This document shows positions 26,262 through 34,481 of a stretch of DNA of 64,000 nucleotides, piece by piece. Source of the stretch: Candidatus Methanoplasma cognatum (GTDB taxonomy: Archaea > Thermoplasmatota > Thermoplasmata > Methanomassiliicoccales > Methanomethylophilaceae). The stretch lies in the NCBI GenBank assembly GCA_009777615.1, contig WRLM01000004.1, positions 1 to 64,000 of the forward strand. Reading direction: 5' to 3'. Each line of letters opens with the position of its first letter. The stretch's first letter is position 1. The position numbers were made by a program, and so were the translations under genes. The notes beneath the pieces are model-generated. The model saw nothing but the letters and a program-made list of their open reading frames with translations, did not search any database and was not told the origin of the DNA.

Positions 26262-26681
26262 ATGAGTGTTCAGAAACGCATCAGGGATCTGCTCGAGCCT
26301 CTTTTTATGGAATATGGGAAAGAAATACGCCCTGCGGACAAGACCGCGATCGATATACTCAAACGTCGCACCGCCGAAAGGAACATACCTGCGGAGGTCA
26401 CGGAACAGCTCGTTGAGTTCTACATGATAACGAACGGCGTCCCTTGTCTGGACAGTTTTGAACTTCACGCATGCGACGATGAGATGATCTTCGAGTGGTG
26501 GGAATACGGAGAACTGTGGATAGCCCGGCGTGATATGGATGTTCTGCGGTGGGCGGGCGGCATATTCTGCCTCGGAGACGCAAGCAATGTCAGCTTTGGT
26601 GCGGAATACGAATTCGGGTCATTGGCAGAACTCTTGGAAGCCGCTTTCGTCTATCGATATCACTCCGGCAATGATGATTGA
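26262..26681 (+). CDS. SMI1/KNR4 (SUKH)-like protein
   Basis: 139 residues. The pattern VTEQLVEFYMITNGVP, then W-x-RRDMDVLRW, CLGDASNVSFGAEYEFGSLAELLEA is characteristic of SUKH proteins, many of which are immunity proteins against toxins, though some are general scaffolds. Four bases separate it from the sirtuin stop, so the two are probably co-translated. No toxin gene is recognised nearby. The ATG at 26262 is preceded by ggtgtgatc. Confidence 0.65.
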   Translation: MSVQKRIRDLLEPLFMEYGKEIRPADKTAIDILKRRTAERNIPAEVTEQLVEFYMITNGVPCLDSFELHACDDEMIFEWWEYGELWIARRDMDVLRWAGGIFCLGDASNVSFGAEYEFGSLAELLEAAFVYRYHSGNDD

Positions 26682-26745
26682 AAGGCGGCATTCTCGTTAA
26701 AAAAGATGAGGGATTTTATAGTAAACAATGGAATTATGTAACATA

Positions 26746-26758
26746 GGATTAATAATCC
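26746..26758. promoter_or_regulatory. Short palindrome upstream of the cobalamin operon
   Basis: GGATT-AAT-AATCC, 26 bases before the ATG of the first cobalamin gene and downstream of an AT-rich ggattttatag that may be the TATA region. It is a possible operator. Confidence 0.3.
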
Positions 26759-26783
26759 AACCACGATACAGCAGTGATATCAG

Positions 26784-27893
26784 ATGAGGCGCGGAAGAGA
26801 GGCTCTGGGGGGGATCCCGAAGACCGTCCACGGCGGACAGGCATGGAAGATGGAGGGAATAGAGGATTACAGCCACAATCTGAACCCTTTCGGGCCTCCC
26901 GAATGCCTCCCGGAGATAATCGCGACGGCCATGGATGACATCGGACACTATCCGGATGACAACTGTACCGAGCTGAAGGATGCTCTCTCGAAGATATTCT
27001 CTCTCAAAGAGGAGAACATCGCAATAGGCGCGGGGTCGTCGGAGATCATAAGGAATTTCCCCAACGCATTCATTGAAAGGGGAGAGAGAGCGGTCATCAA
27101 CAGACCGTCGTTCGCGGAATATTCCCAACAGTGCAGAGTAGCAGGCATTGATGTGGTTTACAACGAGCTTGCCGAGGAAGAGGACTTCAGAATGAACGGG
27201 GAGCGCATATCCTCCCTGCTGAAAAGCGGGGCCAGGGCGCTGTACATCTGTAACCCGAACAATCCGACCGGAAGGATCGAGCCGAGGCGGAAGATATTGG
27301 AGATGGTCAAAGAATGCAGTGACGAAGGCGTGCTGGTATTCCTTGACGAGACGCTCCTGGAACTCGTTCCTGACCACGAGGAGATATCATGCATGAAGTA
27401 TGTAAGGGAGTACGACAACCTCGTCGTCGCAGGCTCCCTTACTAAATCCTTCGCAATACCCGGCATAAGGATAGGTTACGGCGCCGCATCCGCTCCCTTG
27501 ATAGAAGAGATGGACAAGATAAGGATGACCTGGAACGTCGGCCAGATAGAGCAGAATGTCGCGAGGATCCTTATGTCTGAACACACAGGATACGTGAGGA
27601 AAGCCGCCGCGGTGATGGCTGAGGAATCAAAAGTGATGAATTCCCGTCTGAACGAGATAGGATTCCCGGCCGGGAAGATATCGGACTCCTTCTTTTACTT
27701 CTGCTCCCTGAAGGAACTGGGGATAAGATGCTCGGAGTTCCAAAAGCTCATGCTGAAAGAGAAAGTAATGGTAAGGGACTGTGCGTCCTTCGGCGGCAGA
27801 TTCGATCATTACGTGAGATTCAGCGTTAAGGACAGGGAGCGCAACGAGATGTTCGTTAAGGCCGTCGGGAATTCCATGAGGCATTTGGAGTGA
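26784..27893 (+). CDS. cobD: L-threonine-O-3-phosphate decarboxylase (aminotransferase fold)
   Basis: 369 residues, PLP-dependent fold type I. Early segment SHNLNPFGPPE, then GAGSSEIIRNFP, YICNPNNPTGR, DETLLELVPD, the PLP lysine in SLTKSFAIPGIRIGYG, and FVRF-like VRFSVKD near the C-terminus. The sequence resembles HisC, but the N-L-N-P-F-G-P start and the operon position identify CobD, which makes aminopropanol phosphate for the corrinoid side chain. It heads a run cobD, cbiB, cbiZ-cobZ, cobS, cobY. Confidence 0.9.
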   Translation: MRRGREALGGIPKTVHGGQAWKMEGIEDYSHNLNPFGPPECLPEIIATAMDDIGHYPDDNCTELKDALSKIFSLKEENIAIGAGSSEIIRNFPNAFIERGERAVINRPSFAEYSQQCRVAGIDVVYNELAEEEDFRMNGERISSLLKSGARALYICNPNNPTGRIEPRRKILEMVKECSDEGVLVFLDETLLELVPDHEEISCMKYVREYDNLVVAGSLTKSFAIPGIRIGYGAASAPLIEEMDKIRMTWNVGQIEQNVARILMSEHTGYVRKAAAVMAEESKVMNSRLNEIGFPAGKISDSFFYFCSLKELGIRCSEFQKLMLKEKVMVRDCASFGGRFDHYVRFSVKDRERNEMFVKAVGNSMRHLE

Positions 27894-27897
27894 GACG

Positions 27898-28932
27898 ATG
27901 GAGCTGTGGCTGTCCGCGGTACTGATAGTCGTCATCGCATTGGTCATCGACAGAGTGGGGGAATTGCCGAACAGGTATCACCTCCTAAGGTGGATAGGCA
28001 ACTTCGTCGGCTTCCTGGATAAGAGGGTGAAGAACAGAACTTCCAAATGGACGAAAGCGAAAGGGTTCTTCTCATACATGCTGGTGTTCTTTGTTTTCTG
28101 GTTTGCCATCATGGTGATATGCAGCCTCGTCCGCAACTGCCTTGACGGATACCAGTGGGAGGCCGTCGGCATAACAGCGACCTTGGGGGAGATCGTTTGG
28201 ATAATCGTCATCGCATTCATGTTCAAGATAACGTTTGCGGTGTTCTCTTTCCGCCACCACTGCGCTCCGATACAGAACGATCTGAGAATGGGAGACATCC
28301 GATCCGCAAGGGAGAAAGTGCAGATGATAGTCAGCAGGGACGCCGGCAGTTTGGATGAGGAGCACATAACCTCCGCATGCTGCGAGACCATATCCGAGAA
28401 CCTGGTGGACAGCGCTATGTCCCCTGCGTTCTATTTCGGATTGTTCGGGATGACCGGAGCGGTCATGTTCAGGTGCGCGAACCTGATGGATGCGATGTGG
28501 GGCTATCTGAATGACAAGTATGGGAACCTTGGATTCTTCGTCGCGAAGTTCGACGATGTCCTCGGATTTCTGACGTCGAGGATATCTCCGGCGTTCGTCG
28601 CGTTGGCAGCCTGGATATTCGGTTATGATCATAAAGGAGTGTTCAAGGCAGCAAAAGAGGAACACTCAAAGACCCCCAGCCCGAACAGCGGATGGCCGAT
28701 GACGGCGGTCGCATGCGCAATGGGGATATCCATGGAAAAAAAGGATGTCTATGTGATGGGAAGCGGGGACCTGCCGTCGATCGACGACGTGACCAGATGT
28801 TATAAACTGGTCGAACGTATTTCCATGCTGTTCATATTGACGGCAACGCTCCTGTTCTTTGTATTCATTGGAATACATATACAGGTGTTCATAGAGGATA
28901 GGATATTTGACCTGCTGAGGATGATAGTATGA
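27898..28932 (+). CDS. cbiB: Adenosylcobinamide-phosphate synthase CbiB
   Basis: 344 residues with about five membrane helices. It opens with a helix and DRVGELPNRYH, and contains CCETISENLVDSAMSPAFYF and the KEEHSKTPSPNSGWPM segment typical of CbiB. It attaches aminopropanol phosphate to adenosylcobyric acid. Spacing to the preceding gene is four bases. Its stop overlaps the next start. Confidence 0.95.
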   Translation: MELWLSAVLIVVIALVIDRVGELPNRYHLLRWIGNFVGFLDKRVKNRTSKWTKAKGFFSYMLVFFVFWFAIMVICSLVRNCLDGYQWEAVGITATLGEIVWIIVIAFMFKITFAVFSFRHHCAPIQNDLRMGDIRSAREKVQMIVSRDAGSLDEEHITSACCETISENLVDSAMSPAFYFGLFGMTGAVMFRCANLMDAMWGYLNDKYGNLGFFVAKFDDVLGFLTSRISPAFVALAAWIFGYDHKGVFKAAKEEHSKTPSPNSGWPMTAVACAMGISMEKKDVYVMGSGDLPSIDDVTRCYKLVERISMLFILTATLLFFVFIGIHIQVFIEDRIFDLLRMIV

Positions 28933-30077
28933 GGTATGTGAAGGATGTAAAGATATTCGAGGACGGGGATATGGCAACGGCAGTCGTATACCTGACGGAA
29001 AGAATGGAGGTTCTGAGCAGTGCGGTAACGAACAGCGGACATACGGTCACCGACACACTTTTCATCATGCAGGTACCGCACCATTATGTTACCGACGATC
29101 CCCTTCCCGACGTAAAGAGGACGATGGAGAAGCATAAGATACCGGAACATGCGGTTGGGTTCATGACAGCCGCCGAGGTGAAGTATGTGTTCTCGACGGT
29201 TGAGACAGATCACGAAGGTTATGAGACGTTTGCGGCGGTGACGGCGGGACTGAGCAACCACGTCGTCGCCGGGGAGCTTCTGGAGAACTGGGAAGAAAGA
29301 TTCAGGATCTCTCAGGAAAGGTACAGGATGCTGGTCGGCGGGACGATAAATATCATAGGGATATCTCCCGTGCCTCTGACGGACGCCGCAAAGGTCAACA
29401 TCATGATGCCCATGATCGAGGCGAAATCCGCTGCGATGGGCATACTCGGGTACAGAGAGACGGGAACCACTTCGGACGCGATCGCGATAGTGTCGCCTGC
29501 AGGCGACGAGAAAGAGAAATATGCCGGCACCGGTGTGCCGCTGGGTATATCGATGGCGAGGTCCGTTAAGGCGGCCGTTATAAGCAATCTTGTGAAGAGA
29601 GGGGACTTCCCGTACATGGGCACGTTCCTGGATGTTCTGAAAGGAAGAGGTATAACGAAAGAGCTTATGTGGGAGGCCGCGCTGGAACTGTACATCCCTA
29701 ACCCAGCGTGGGACACCGACGACCTGGAAAGAAGATTCGGGTCAAAGCTGGACATTCTGTCCAGCGATATCAATATCTCATCGCTCATCCAGGGCGCGGT
29801 CGCTCTGGAGGACATAGGGACCAAGGACTGCATATGCGCGATGCCGAGGGGGATGTTCGCGGAAGACCCCATCCACCTGATAGCCGACGAGATAATCGGC
29901 ATGCAGATAGCCCAGTACATCGCAGGAACGAGAGGCGTATTCGAGTTCCACCGCTTCGACAGACACAAGCCGGGAGTGATATCGAAACTAGGTCCGTTCA
30001 TGGATGACATGCTGTGCGGACTGATAGGCGGCGTGATGTCGTCGGTATATACGGATATGTTCGACGAGCAATTCTGA
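28929..30077 (+). CDS. Adenosylcobinamide amidohydrolase CbiZ fused to alpha-ribazole phosphatase CobZ
   Basis: 382 residues. The N-terminal part (1-215) matches CbiZ: MEVLSSAVTNSGH, AVTAGLSNHV, INIIGISPVPLTDAAKVN, GTTSDAIAIVSP, GTGVPLGISMARSV. CbiZ cuts the nucleotide loop from imported corrinoids. The C-terminal part (about 230-382) has the PgpA-like pattern ADEIIGMQIAQ, FEFHRFDRHKPG, GPFMDDMLCGLIGGV, as in archaeal CobZ, which dephosphorylates alpha-ribazole phosphate. One polypeptide thus joins removal of the old loop with a step in building the new one. The split of domains is by pattern. Confidence 0.82.
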   Translation: MRYVKDVKIFEDGDMATAVVYLTERMEVLSSAVTNSGHTVTDTLFIMQVPHHYVTDDPLPDVKRTMEKHKIPEHAVGFMTAAEVKYVFSTVETDHEGYETFAAVTAGLSNHVVAGELLENWEERFRISQERYRMLVGGTINIIGISPVPLTDAAKVNIMMPMIEAKSAAMGILGYRETGTTSDAIAIVSPAGDEKEKYAGTGVPLGISMARSVKAAVISNLVKRGDFPYMGTFLDVLKGRGITKELMWEAALELYIPNPAWDTDDLERRFGSKLDILSSDINISSLIQGAVALEDIGTKDCICAMPRGMFAEDPIHLIADEIIGMQIAQYIAGTRGVFEFHRFDRHKPGVISKLGPFMDDMLCGLIGGVMSSVYTDMFDEQF

Positions 30078-30082
30078 TGGGA

Positions 30083-30092
30083 GGTATTATAT
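30083..30092 (+). promoter_or_regulatory. Possible TATA box ahead of cobS
   Basis: tattatatta, 29-38 bases upstream of the cobS ATG, in a 43-base gap after the cbiZ-cobZ stop. It may provide an internal promoter. Confidence 0.35.
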
Positions 30093-30120
30093 TATCTCCA
30101 GTCGCTTTACATCTGGTAAT

Positions 30121-31731
30121 ATGCCAGATGAAACTAATGACCAGTTGGGGAACGAAGGCGCCTTCTCGGGCATCTCCGTTCAACATGATGATGGGTCCGA
30201 GGTTCAGAAAAAGACCGAGGATCAAGGGATGGATGGGCAAGTTTCAGCAAAAGATACCGCAGATGCAGCCAATAAGGAGCCGGATGCGGAAGCAGTAACA
30301 CCTCCTGAAGAAGAGCCAGTAGGCGCCAGGAGGGAGCCCAGAGTCTTCAAGAAAATGAGCGCGGCAGATTTTAAGGTAAAGCCGGAGCCAAAACCGGAAC
30401 CTAAACCTGAGCCCAAATCAGAGCCAAAACCGGAACCGAAGCCGGAACCGAAGCCGGAGCCTAAACAGGAAACCAAACCTGAGCCAAAACCGGAACCTAA
30501 ACCTGAGCCAAAGCCAGAGCCAAAACCACCCGCACCGGAGCCGCCGAAACAAGCAGCACCGCAGAGACAGACGCAGCAGGCTCCGGCGCGCGAACCCGCG
30601 GCGGCGCCAGCCCAGCCAAGGCCGGAACCGAAACCCGCGCCAGTACAGCCGTCGAGGCCCCCGCCTCCGCCGGAACCGGTACGCACGGCGCCTCCGCCAG
30701 AGCCCGTACAGAGGCCGGCGTATGAGGAACCGGTGCAGAGGCCCGCACAAGAGCCCGAATACAGGCCCGCATATGAGGAGCCCGAGCAGAGGCCGGCATA
30801 CGAAAGGCCGTCTCCGTTTGAACAGAAACAGGCGAAAGAGCCGCGAAAGCGCGAACCTCAAATGGAAGACGCGCCGGCCGGAGGGCCTTTGGATGCAATA
30901 AAAGGGGTCATATCATTCTTCACGTTGTTCAAATTGAACGTCGGCGGGAAAGAGATCAATGCCATGAACAAGAATCTCTACCTTATTCCGATCGCAGGGC
31001 TCATCATAGGTCTGATCGCCTCTGTCATCGGAGTTGTGTTTGTAGATCTAATACGCGCCGAAGCAATGGTCGCTGTTGCCATTCTGGCAACGATATACAT
31101 CTTATCGAAGTTCCTTCATTTTGACGGACTCGTAGACTTCGGCGATGGGATGGTTGCCAGCGGAGACAAGGAAGACTGTGTCAAAGCCCTCAAGGACACA
31201 AGGATCGGCGCAGGCGGACTTGGCATAGCGCTTATAGTGGTCATTGCGACAATCTCCGCAATAAGTGGGATATGGGCCGCTTTCTTATTAGCTGCGGTTA
31301 TAGTGATCACAGAGGTATTCGTAAAGAATGCCATTGTGGCGGCTGCGGCCTTCGGAGAACCAGGCACAGGAATGGCATCCGAACAGGTAAGGAATGCAAA
31401 TTTCCAGACTCTGCTTATGTCAACCATCGTATCTGCAGGATTCGCATTCGCTGGATATTTGATAATGGGACTGATAGAGTCAAGCGCTGGTGTTAGCGGA
31501 ATGTGGACCTCGGTGCCTATGATATCGGCCGCATTGCTCATAGCAGGGGCTGCTGTGTCCTCGATATTCGTAGGGTGGCTCGTTGCCTATCTATCGAACA
31601 AGAAGTTCGGCTTCGTGAATGGGGATGTCCTAGGCGCCGCCAATGAGATATCGAGAGTGATGATACTCTTCGTAGCACTGCTCATAGTAGGATTCTATAC
31701 ACTGCCGAATTGGCCGGGGTTGCTCTTCTGA
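30121..31731 (+). CDS. cobS: Cobalamin synthase CobS with long Pro/Glu/Lys-rich N-terminal region
   Basis: 536 residues. The C-terminal 280 residues are an ordinary CobS: membrane helices and the signature HFDGLVDFGDGM, then GDKEDCVKALKDTRIGAGG. CobS joins adenosylcobinamide-GDP with alpha-ribazole. The N-terminal 250 residues are an addition: an acidic start, then repeated KPEP units (about residues 87-137), then a Pro/Ala/Arg/Tyr-rich stretch with EEPVQRPA-like units. No other domain is seen there. The region is predicted to be disordered and cytoplasmic, since the first helix follows it. CobS is normally about 250 residues. Confidence 0.9.
   Translation: MPDETNDQLGNEGAFSGISVQHDDGSEVQKKTEDQGMDGQVSAKDTADAANKEPDAEAVTPPEEEPVGARREPRVFKKMSAADFKVKPEPKPEPKPEPKSEPKPEPKPEPKPEPKQETKPEPKPEPKPEPKPEPKPPAPEPPKQAAPQRQTQQAPAREPAAAPAQPRPEPKPAPVQPSRPPPPPEPVRTAPPPEPVQRPAYEEPVQRPAQEPEYRPAYEEPEQRPAYERPSPFEQKQAKEPRKREPQMEDAPAGGPLDAIKGVISFFTLFKLNVGGKEINAMNKNLYLIPIAGLIIGLIASVIGVVFVDLIRAEAMVAVAILATIYILSKFLHFDGLVDFGDGMVASGDKEDCVKALKDTRIGAGGLGIALIVVIATISAISGIWAAFLLAAVIVITEVFVKNAIVAAAAFGEPGTGMASEQVRNANFQTLLMSTIVSAGFAFAGYLIMGLIESSAGVSGMWTSVPMISAALLIAGAAVSSIFVGWLVAYLSNKKFGFVNGDVLGAANEISRVMILFVALLIVGFYTLPNWPGLLF
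30379..30528 (+). repeat. Tandem KPEP-coding repeat in cobS
   Basis: About 150 bases built from 6- to 12-base units coding Lys-Pro-Glu-Pro. Synonymous codons vary between units, so the amino acid pattern is better kept than the DNA. Confidence 0.85.
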
Positions 31732-31737
31732 GGTCAC

Positions 31738-32370
31738 ATGCAGGCATTGATCAACGCTGGAGGGAAAGGCACCCGGATGGGAGCATGCGGCATAGAGAAG
31801 CCCATGCAGATCATCGGGGGCAAGCCTGTCATCAAGAGAGTGATTGATGCGCTTTCAGGCTCCAAGAACATTGACAGGATCTTGGTGTCCGTAAGCGATA
31901 ACACGCTTGAGACAGAGAAGTACCTGAAGGACATATGTGTGGAGACGACGATGACATCCGGAGAGGACTATATGGGGGATCTGCATGATTCCTTCAGGAT
32001 CCTTGAGGGAAAATTCGTCCTCACATGCCCGTCGGACCTTCCCTTCTTCTCAACAGAGGAGCTGGACAGATTCATAGCGGCGTTCGATGCGAAGGATATG
32101 GAATCGCTTATTGCCATCATTGACAAAAGAGCTTTTGAAAAACTCAATATCAAACCTTCTTACACCAGAGACTATTATGGCTCAAGCTGTGTGGTCTCGG
32201 GTGTTTCCATTATGGACAGGGAAAAGACCCTCCGGGGGGTATATCTCCAGGAATCCTTCTATGAGACGGATTGCAAAGAGTTCGCCGTCAATGTGAACAC
32301 TCAGGAAGAGCTCAATCAGGCAAGGAAGATCGTGGACCAAGCTGTACTGAGGTCCGACGTCGGAGCTTAA
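31738..32370 (+). CDS. cobY: Adenosylcobinamide-phosphate guanylyltransferase CobY
   Basis: 210 residues. The nucleotidyltransferase loop INAGGKGTRMG and EKPMQIIGGKPVI open the protein; FVLTCPSDLPFF carries the metal-binding Asp. Archaea use CobY in place of bacterial CobU. It activates adenosylcobinamide phosphate with GTP for CobS, encoded just upstream. gaggtcac precedes the ATG. The TAA overlaps the convergent cobT stop by four bases. Confidence 0.93.
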   Translation: MQALINAGGKGTRMGACGIEKPMQIIGGKPVIKRVIDALSGSKNIDRILVSVSDNTLETEKYLKDICVETTMTSGEDYMGDLHDSFRILEGKFVLTCPSDLPFFSTEELDRFIAAFDAKDMESLIAIIDKRAFEKLNIKPSYTRDYYGSSCVVSGVSIMDREKTLRGVYLQESFYETDCKEFAVNVNTQEELNQARKIVDQAVLRSDVGA

Positions 32371-33479
32371 TCGAAGTTCATTATTTTTCTGTAAATATCA
32401 TGCACCCTGTCCAGCAGGTCCGTGCAGGTGACCTCTCCGGAACTTTGCACAATGGCCGCAACGGATGATCCCCCGCAGCCCACTCCTTCTTTGATATACC
32501 CCCATTCGTATGCCTGAAGTCCCTCGTACGGGCTTGAGGAATAATCCATGTTCACATAGACGATGGGCACGTCCGGAGATATGGAATCCATTATCTTGGA
32601 CATGTTCGAGTTCGGGTCTTCCATCAGCCATCTTGTCGTGCCTTGGAATATGTTCCCCACGATGCTCGGGTCAAGCTTTACCGCAGCGGCGATGACAGCC
32701 GCCATCTGGGTCCCGCCTCCTATGATGACCGGGACGCGCTTGGCCGCTCCCAGTATGATCCCCACGTTCGCGGGCATCATCGGATCCCCCACGAGTTCGA
32801 TCGCTTTCAGAGGGTTGTCCGCAAGATCTCCGACCTCTATGCCGGCGGCCTTCAGGCCTTCCGCGACCGTCTTCATCTTGAGTTCGCGCGGGTTGTTCGG
32901 CGAGCTGCTGCTGACAAGGTTTTCTTTTACGATCCCCATAGCCAGAAGGACTGCGAGCGCGGTCGTTGTCCCTCCGGCGCAGCTTTCGCTCACCACAATG
33001 AAGTCAGAACCGTGGGACAGCATCTCACCGAGGACCTTCCCGTTATCGAAGACTTTCTTGACATCAGAAACAGCCTTTCCGGACGTGACATAGTCGCCGC
33101 ATTCTCCGCCCACCTCTATGCAAGGGAGATTAGGTCTGATCTTGCAGCCGCCGTTGACGATGAAAAAAGGCATGTCGGAGATCTCCAGTGCGGCCTTGGT
33201 AAGGGTTGCGGGAGTAGGTATCCCGCCCGGGTTTATCGGGATGCCCTTCATGCAGATCGTCTTCCCCAATACCAAAAGTTCCGCATCCGCCGCCGGAGTG
33301 AACATCGTCAGCTCCGGCGTATCTCCCGCATCGGATATCCCCGGTATGGTAGATGTCAGCGTGTTGGCGACGGTGCAGGTGAAAACCCCCCTCTTACCCC
33401 ATATTCTGGAGAGTATATCCTTTGCGATCCTTTCGTTACCGTATATGCTAAGCGAGGGCGGCAGTTCCGTTTTCGACAT
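32367..33479 (-). CDS. cobT: Nicotinate-nucleotide:base phosphoribosyltransferase, archaeal CobT family
   Basis: 370 residues, the archaeal (TIGR00303-like) branch. Features: FTCTVANTLTSTIPGISDAG, NPGGIPTPATLTKAAL, ESCAGGTTTALAVL, SSSSPNNPRELK, IIGGGTQMAAVIAAA and EGVGCGGSSVA. It makes alpha-ribazole phosphate from a lower-ligand base. aaggtga precedes the ATG. It is the distal gene of the mtnP-hypF-apgM-like run, and faces cobY. Confidence 0.92.
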   Translation of the reverse strand: MSKTELPPSLSIYGNERIAKDILSRIWGKRGVFTCTVANTLTSTIPGISDAGDTPELTMFTPAADAELLVLGKTICMKGIPINPGGIPTPATLTKAALEISDMPFFIVNGGCKIRPNLPCIEVGGECGDYVTSGKAVSDVKKVFDNGKVLGEMLSHGSDFIVVSESCAGGTTTALAVLLAMGIVKENLVSSSSPNNPRELKMKTVAEGLKAAGIEVGDLADNPLKAIELVGDPMMPANVGIILGAAKRVPVIIGGGTQMAAVIAAAVKLDPSIVGNIFQGTTRWLMEDPNSNMSKIMDSISPDVPIVYVNMDYSSSPYEGLQAYEWGYIKEGVGCGGSSVAAIVQSSGEVTCTDLLDRVHDIYRKIMNFD

Positions 33480-33488
33480 TGGTTCACC

Positions 33489-34481
33489 TTATCTCATCAG
33501 CCGGGGAATGACCTGGTCGAGAGGGACCAACCCTTCTCCGGACATATCCGTCTCAATATTTGTCCAGAAAGGCACATTCATAATTATGTGTTCGCCCGTG
33601 ACGCAGGATGTTCCGTGGTCTACGAAGTACACCACGCGTTCCGCATCATGGAAATATCTTTCCATAAGGCGGTCCGTCCTTTCCAGTATCTCTATCTTTT
33701 TGTAAGGGTCTTTCTGATGACTGTATTCGTCAACCTCGTCGATATGTAGGAAAACATTCCCCTTCTCCAGGGCTTTTTTCGCCACCGGGAATCTGTCCTC
33801 CACCTCATCGATAAGGTGTATCTCATGGCCCAATGACGCCGCCACACCCAGAGCGGTCGGGCTGTCCGATATCGCGGTCATGTTTCCGAGGCATCCGAAG
33901 GGGGGATACTGCTTAGTGAACCTGCCGCACCCCCAGGGGTAATCCGTTATCCCGTTCATATCTTCGGCCACCTTCATAACGAATCTGCCCAGGGCTCCGG
34001 GGACCTCCTTGAACGGGGCGTCCACAGGAGGCGCAGGCAGGTCCGGGATATCGTCGCATTCCATGGTCAGGACCGCCCTGCCGTTCAAGAAGAACTTGAT
34101 CTCCGGATCATATTCGTCCAGTATGTGGAGGTTGTTCATCATCACTGGCATAAGCCTGTCGCAGAAAAGATGAGCATGATATGACCAATGTATCATCCCG
34201 TCCTTTATCTCCGCCGGACTCAGCCTGTATGCCGTCCGGCGGCCGGAGATGTCCATGCCGAGCCCGATCGCTTCCAGCACGGCCCTCGGCAGCTCCGGAG
34301 GGTGGCCGGTGAAGAATTCGTTGAGGAACAGCTGGGTATATCCCCTTCCGGTCGTATAGAACTTATGGCCCGCCTTTTCATACATGAAAGGCATCTTCGC
34401 CACTTCGAACGGCTTTTTTCCGTCGAGAACAGGATTAGGGTCATCCTCCATTCCGTCAAGAAGTACGAATAGGGTGTTCAT
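33489..34481 (-). CDS. Phosphoglycerate-mutase-like (ApgM/alkaline phosphatase superfamily) protein
   Basis: 330 residues. MNTLFVLLDGMEDDP opens the fold; later HIDEVDEYSHQKDPYKKIEILERTD and VYFVDHGTSCVTGEH are the metal-site segments of cofactor-independent and archaeal phosphoglycerate mutases. The length is shorter than the roughly 400 residues of ApgM, and the core motifs differ. The gene is sandwiched between hypF (4-base overlap) and cobT (9-base gap), with MTA phosphorylase at the head. Phosphopentomutase DeoB shares this superfamily, so activity on a ribose phosphate or ribazole phosphate is as likely as glycolysis. Confidence 0.75.
   Translation of the reverse strand: MNTLFVLLDGMEDDPNPVLDGKKPFEVAKMPFMYEKAGHKFYTTGRGYTQLFLNEFFTGHPPELPRAVLEAIGLGMDISGRRTAYRLSPAEIKDGMIHWSYHAHLFCDRLMPVMMNNLHILDEYDPEIKFFLNGRAVLTMECDDIPDLPAPPVDAPFKEVPGALGRFVMKVAEDMNGITDYPWGCGRFTKQYPPFGCLGNMTAISDSPTALGVAASLGHEIHLIDEVEDRFPVAKKALEKGNVFLHIDEVDEYSHQKDPYKKIEILERTDRLMERYFHDAERVVYFVDHGTSCVTGEHIIMNVPFWTNIETDMSGEGLVPLDQVIPRLMR

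Noticed and set aside
26784-27893. Reading this gene as a second hisC
   Set aside because: The aminotransferase fold is shared, but the N-L-N-P-F-G-P start and operon with cbiB, cobS and cobY point to threonine-phosphate decarboxylase.
30222-30861. Gly- and Arg/Phe-rich open frames opposite the cobS N-terminal region
   Set aside because: They arise from the complementary strand of the KPEP repeats. The plus frame continues into a genuine CobS domain.
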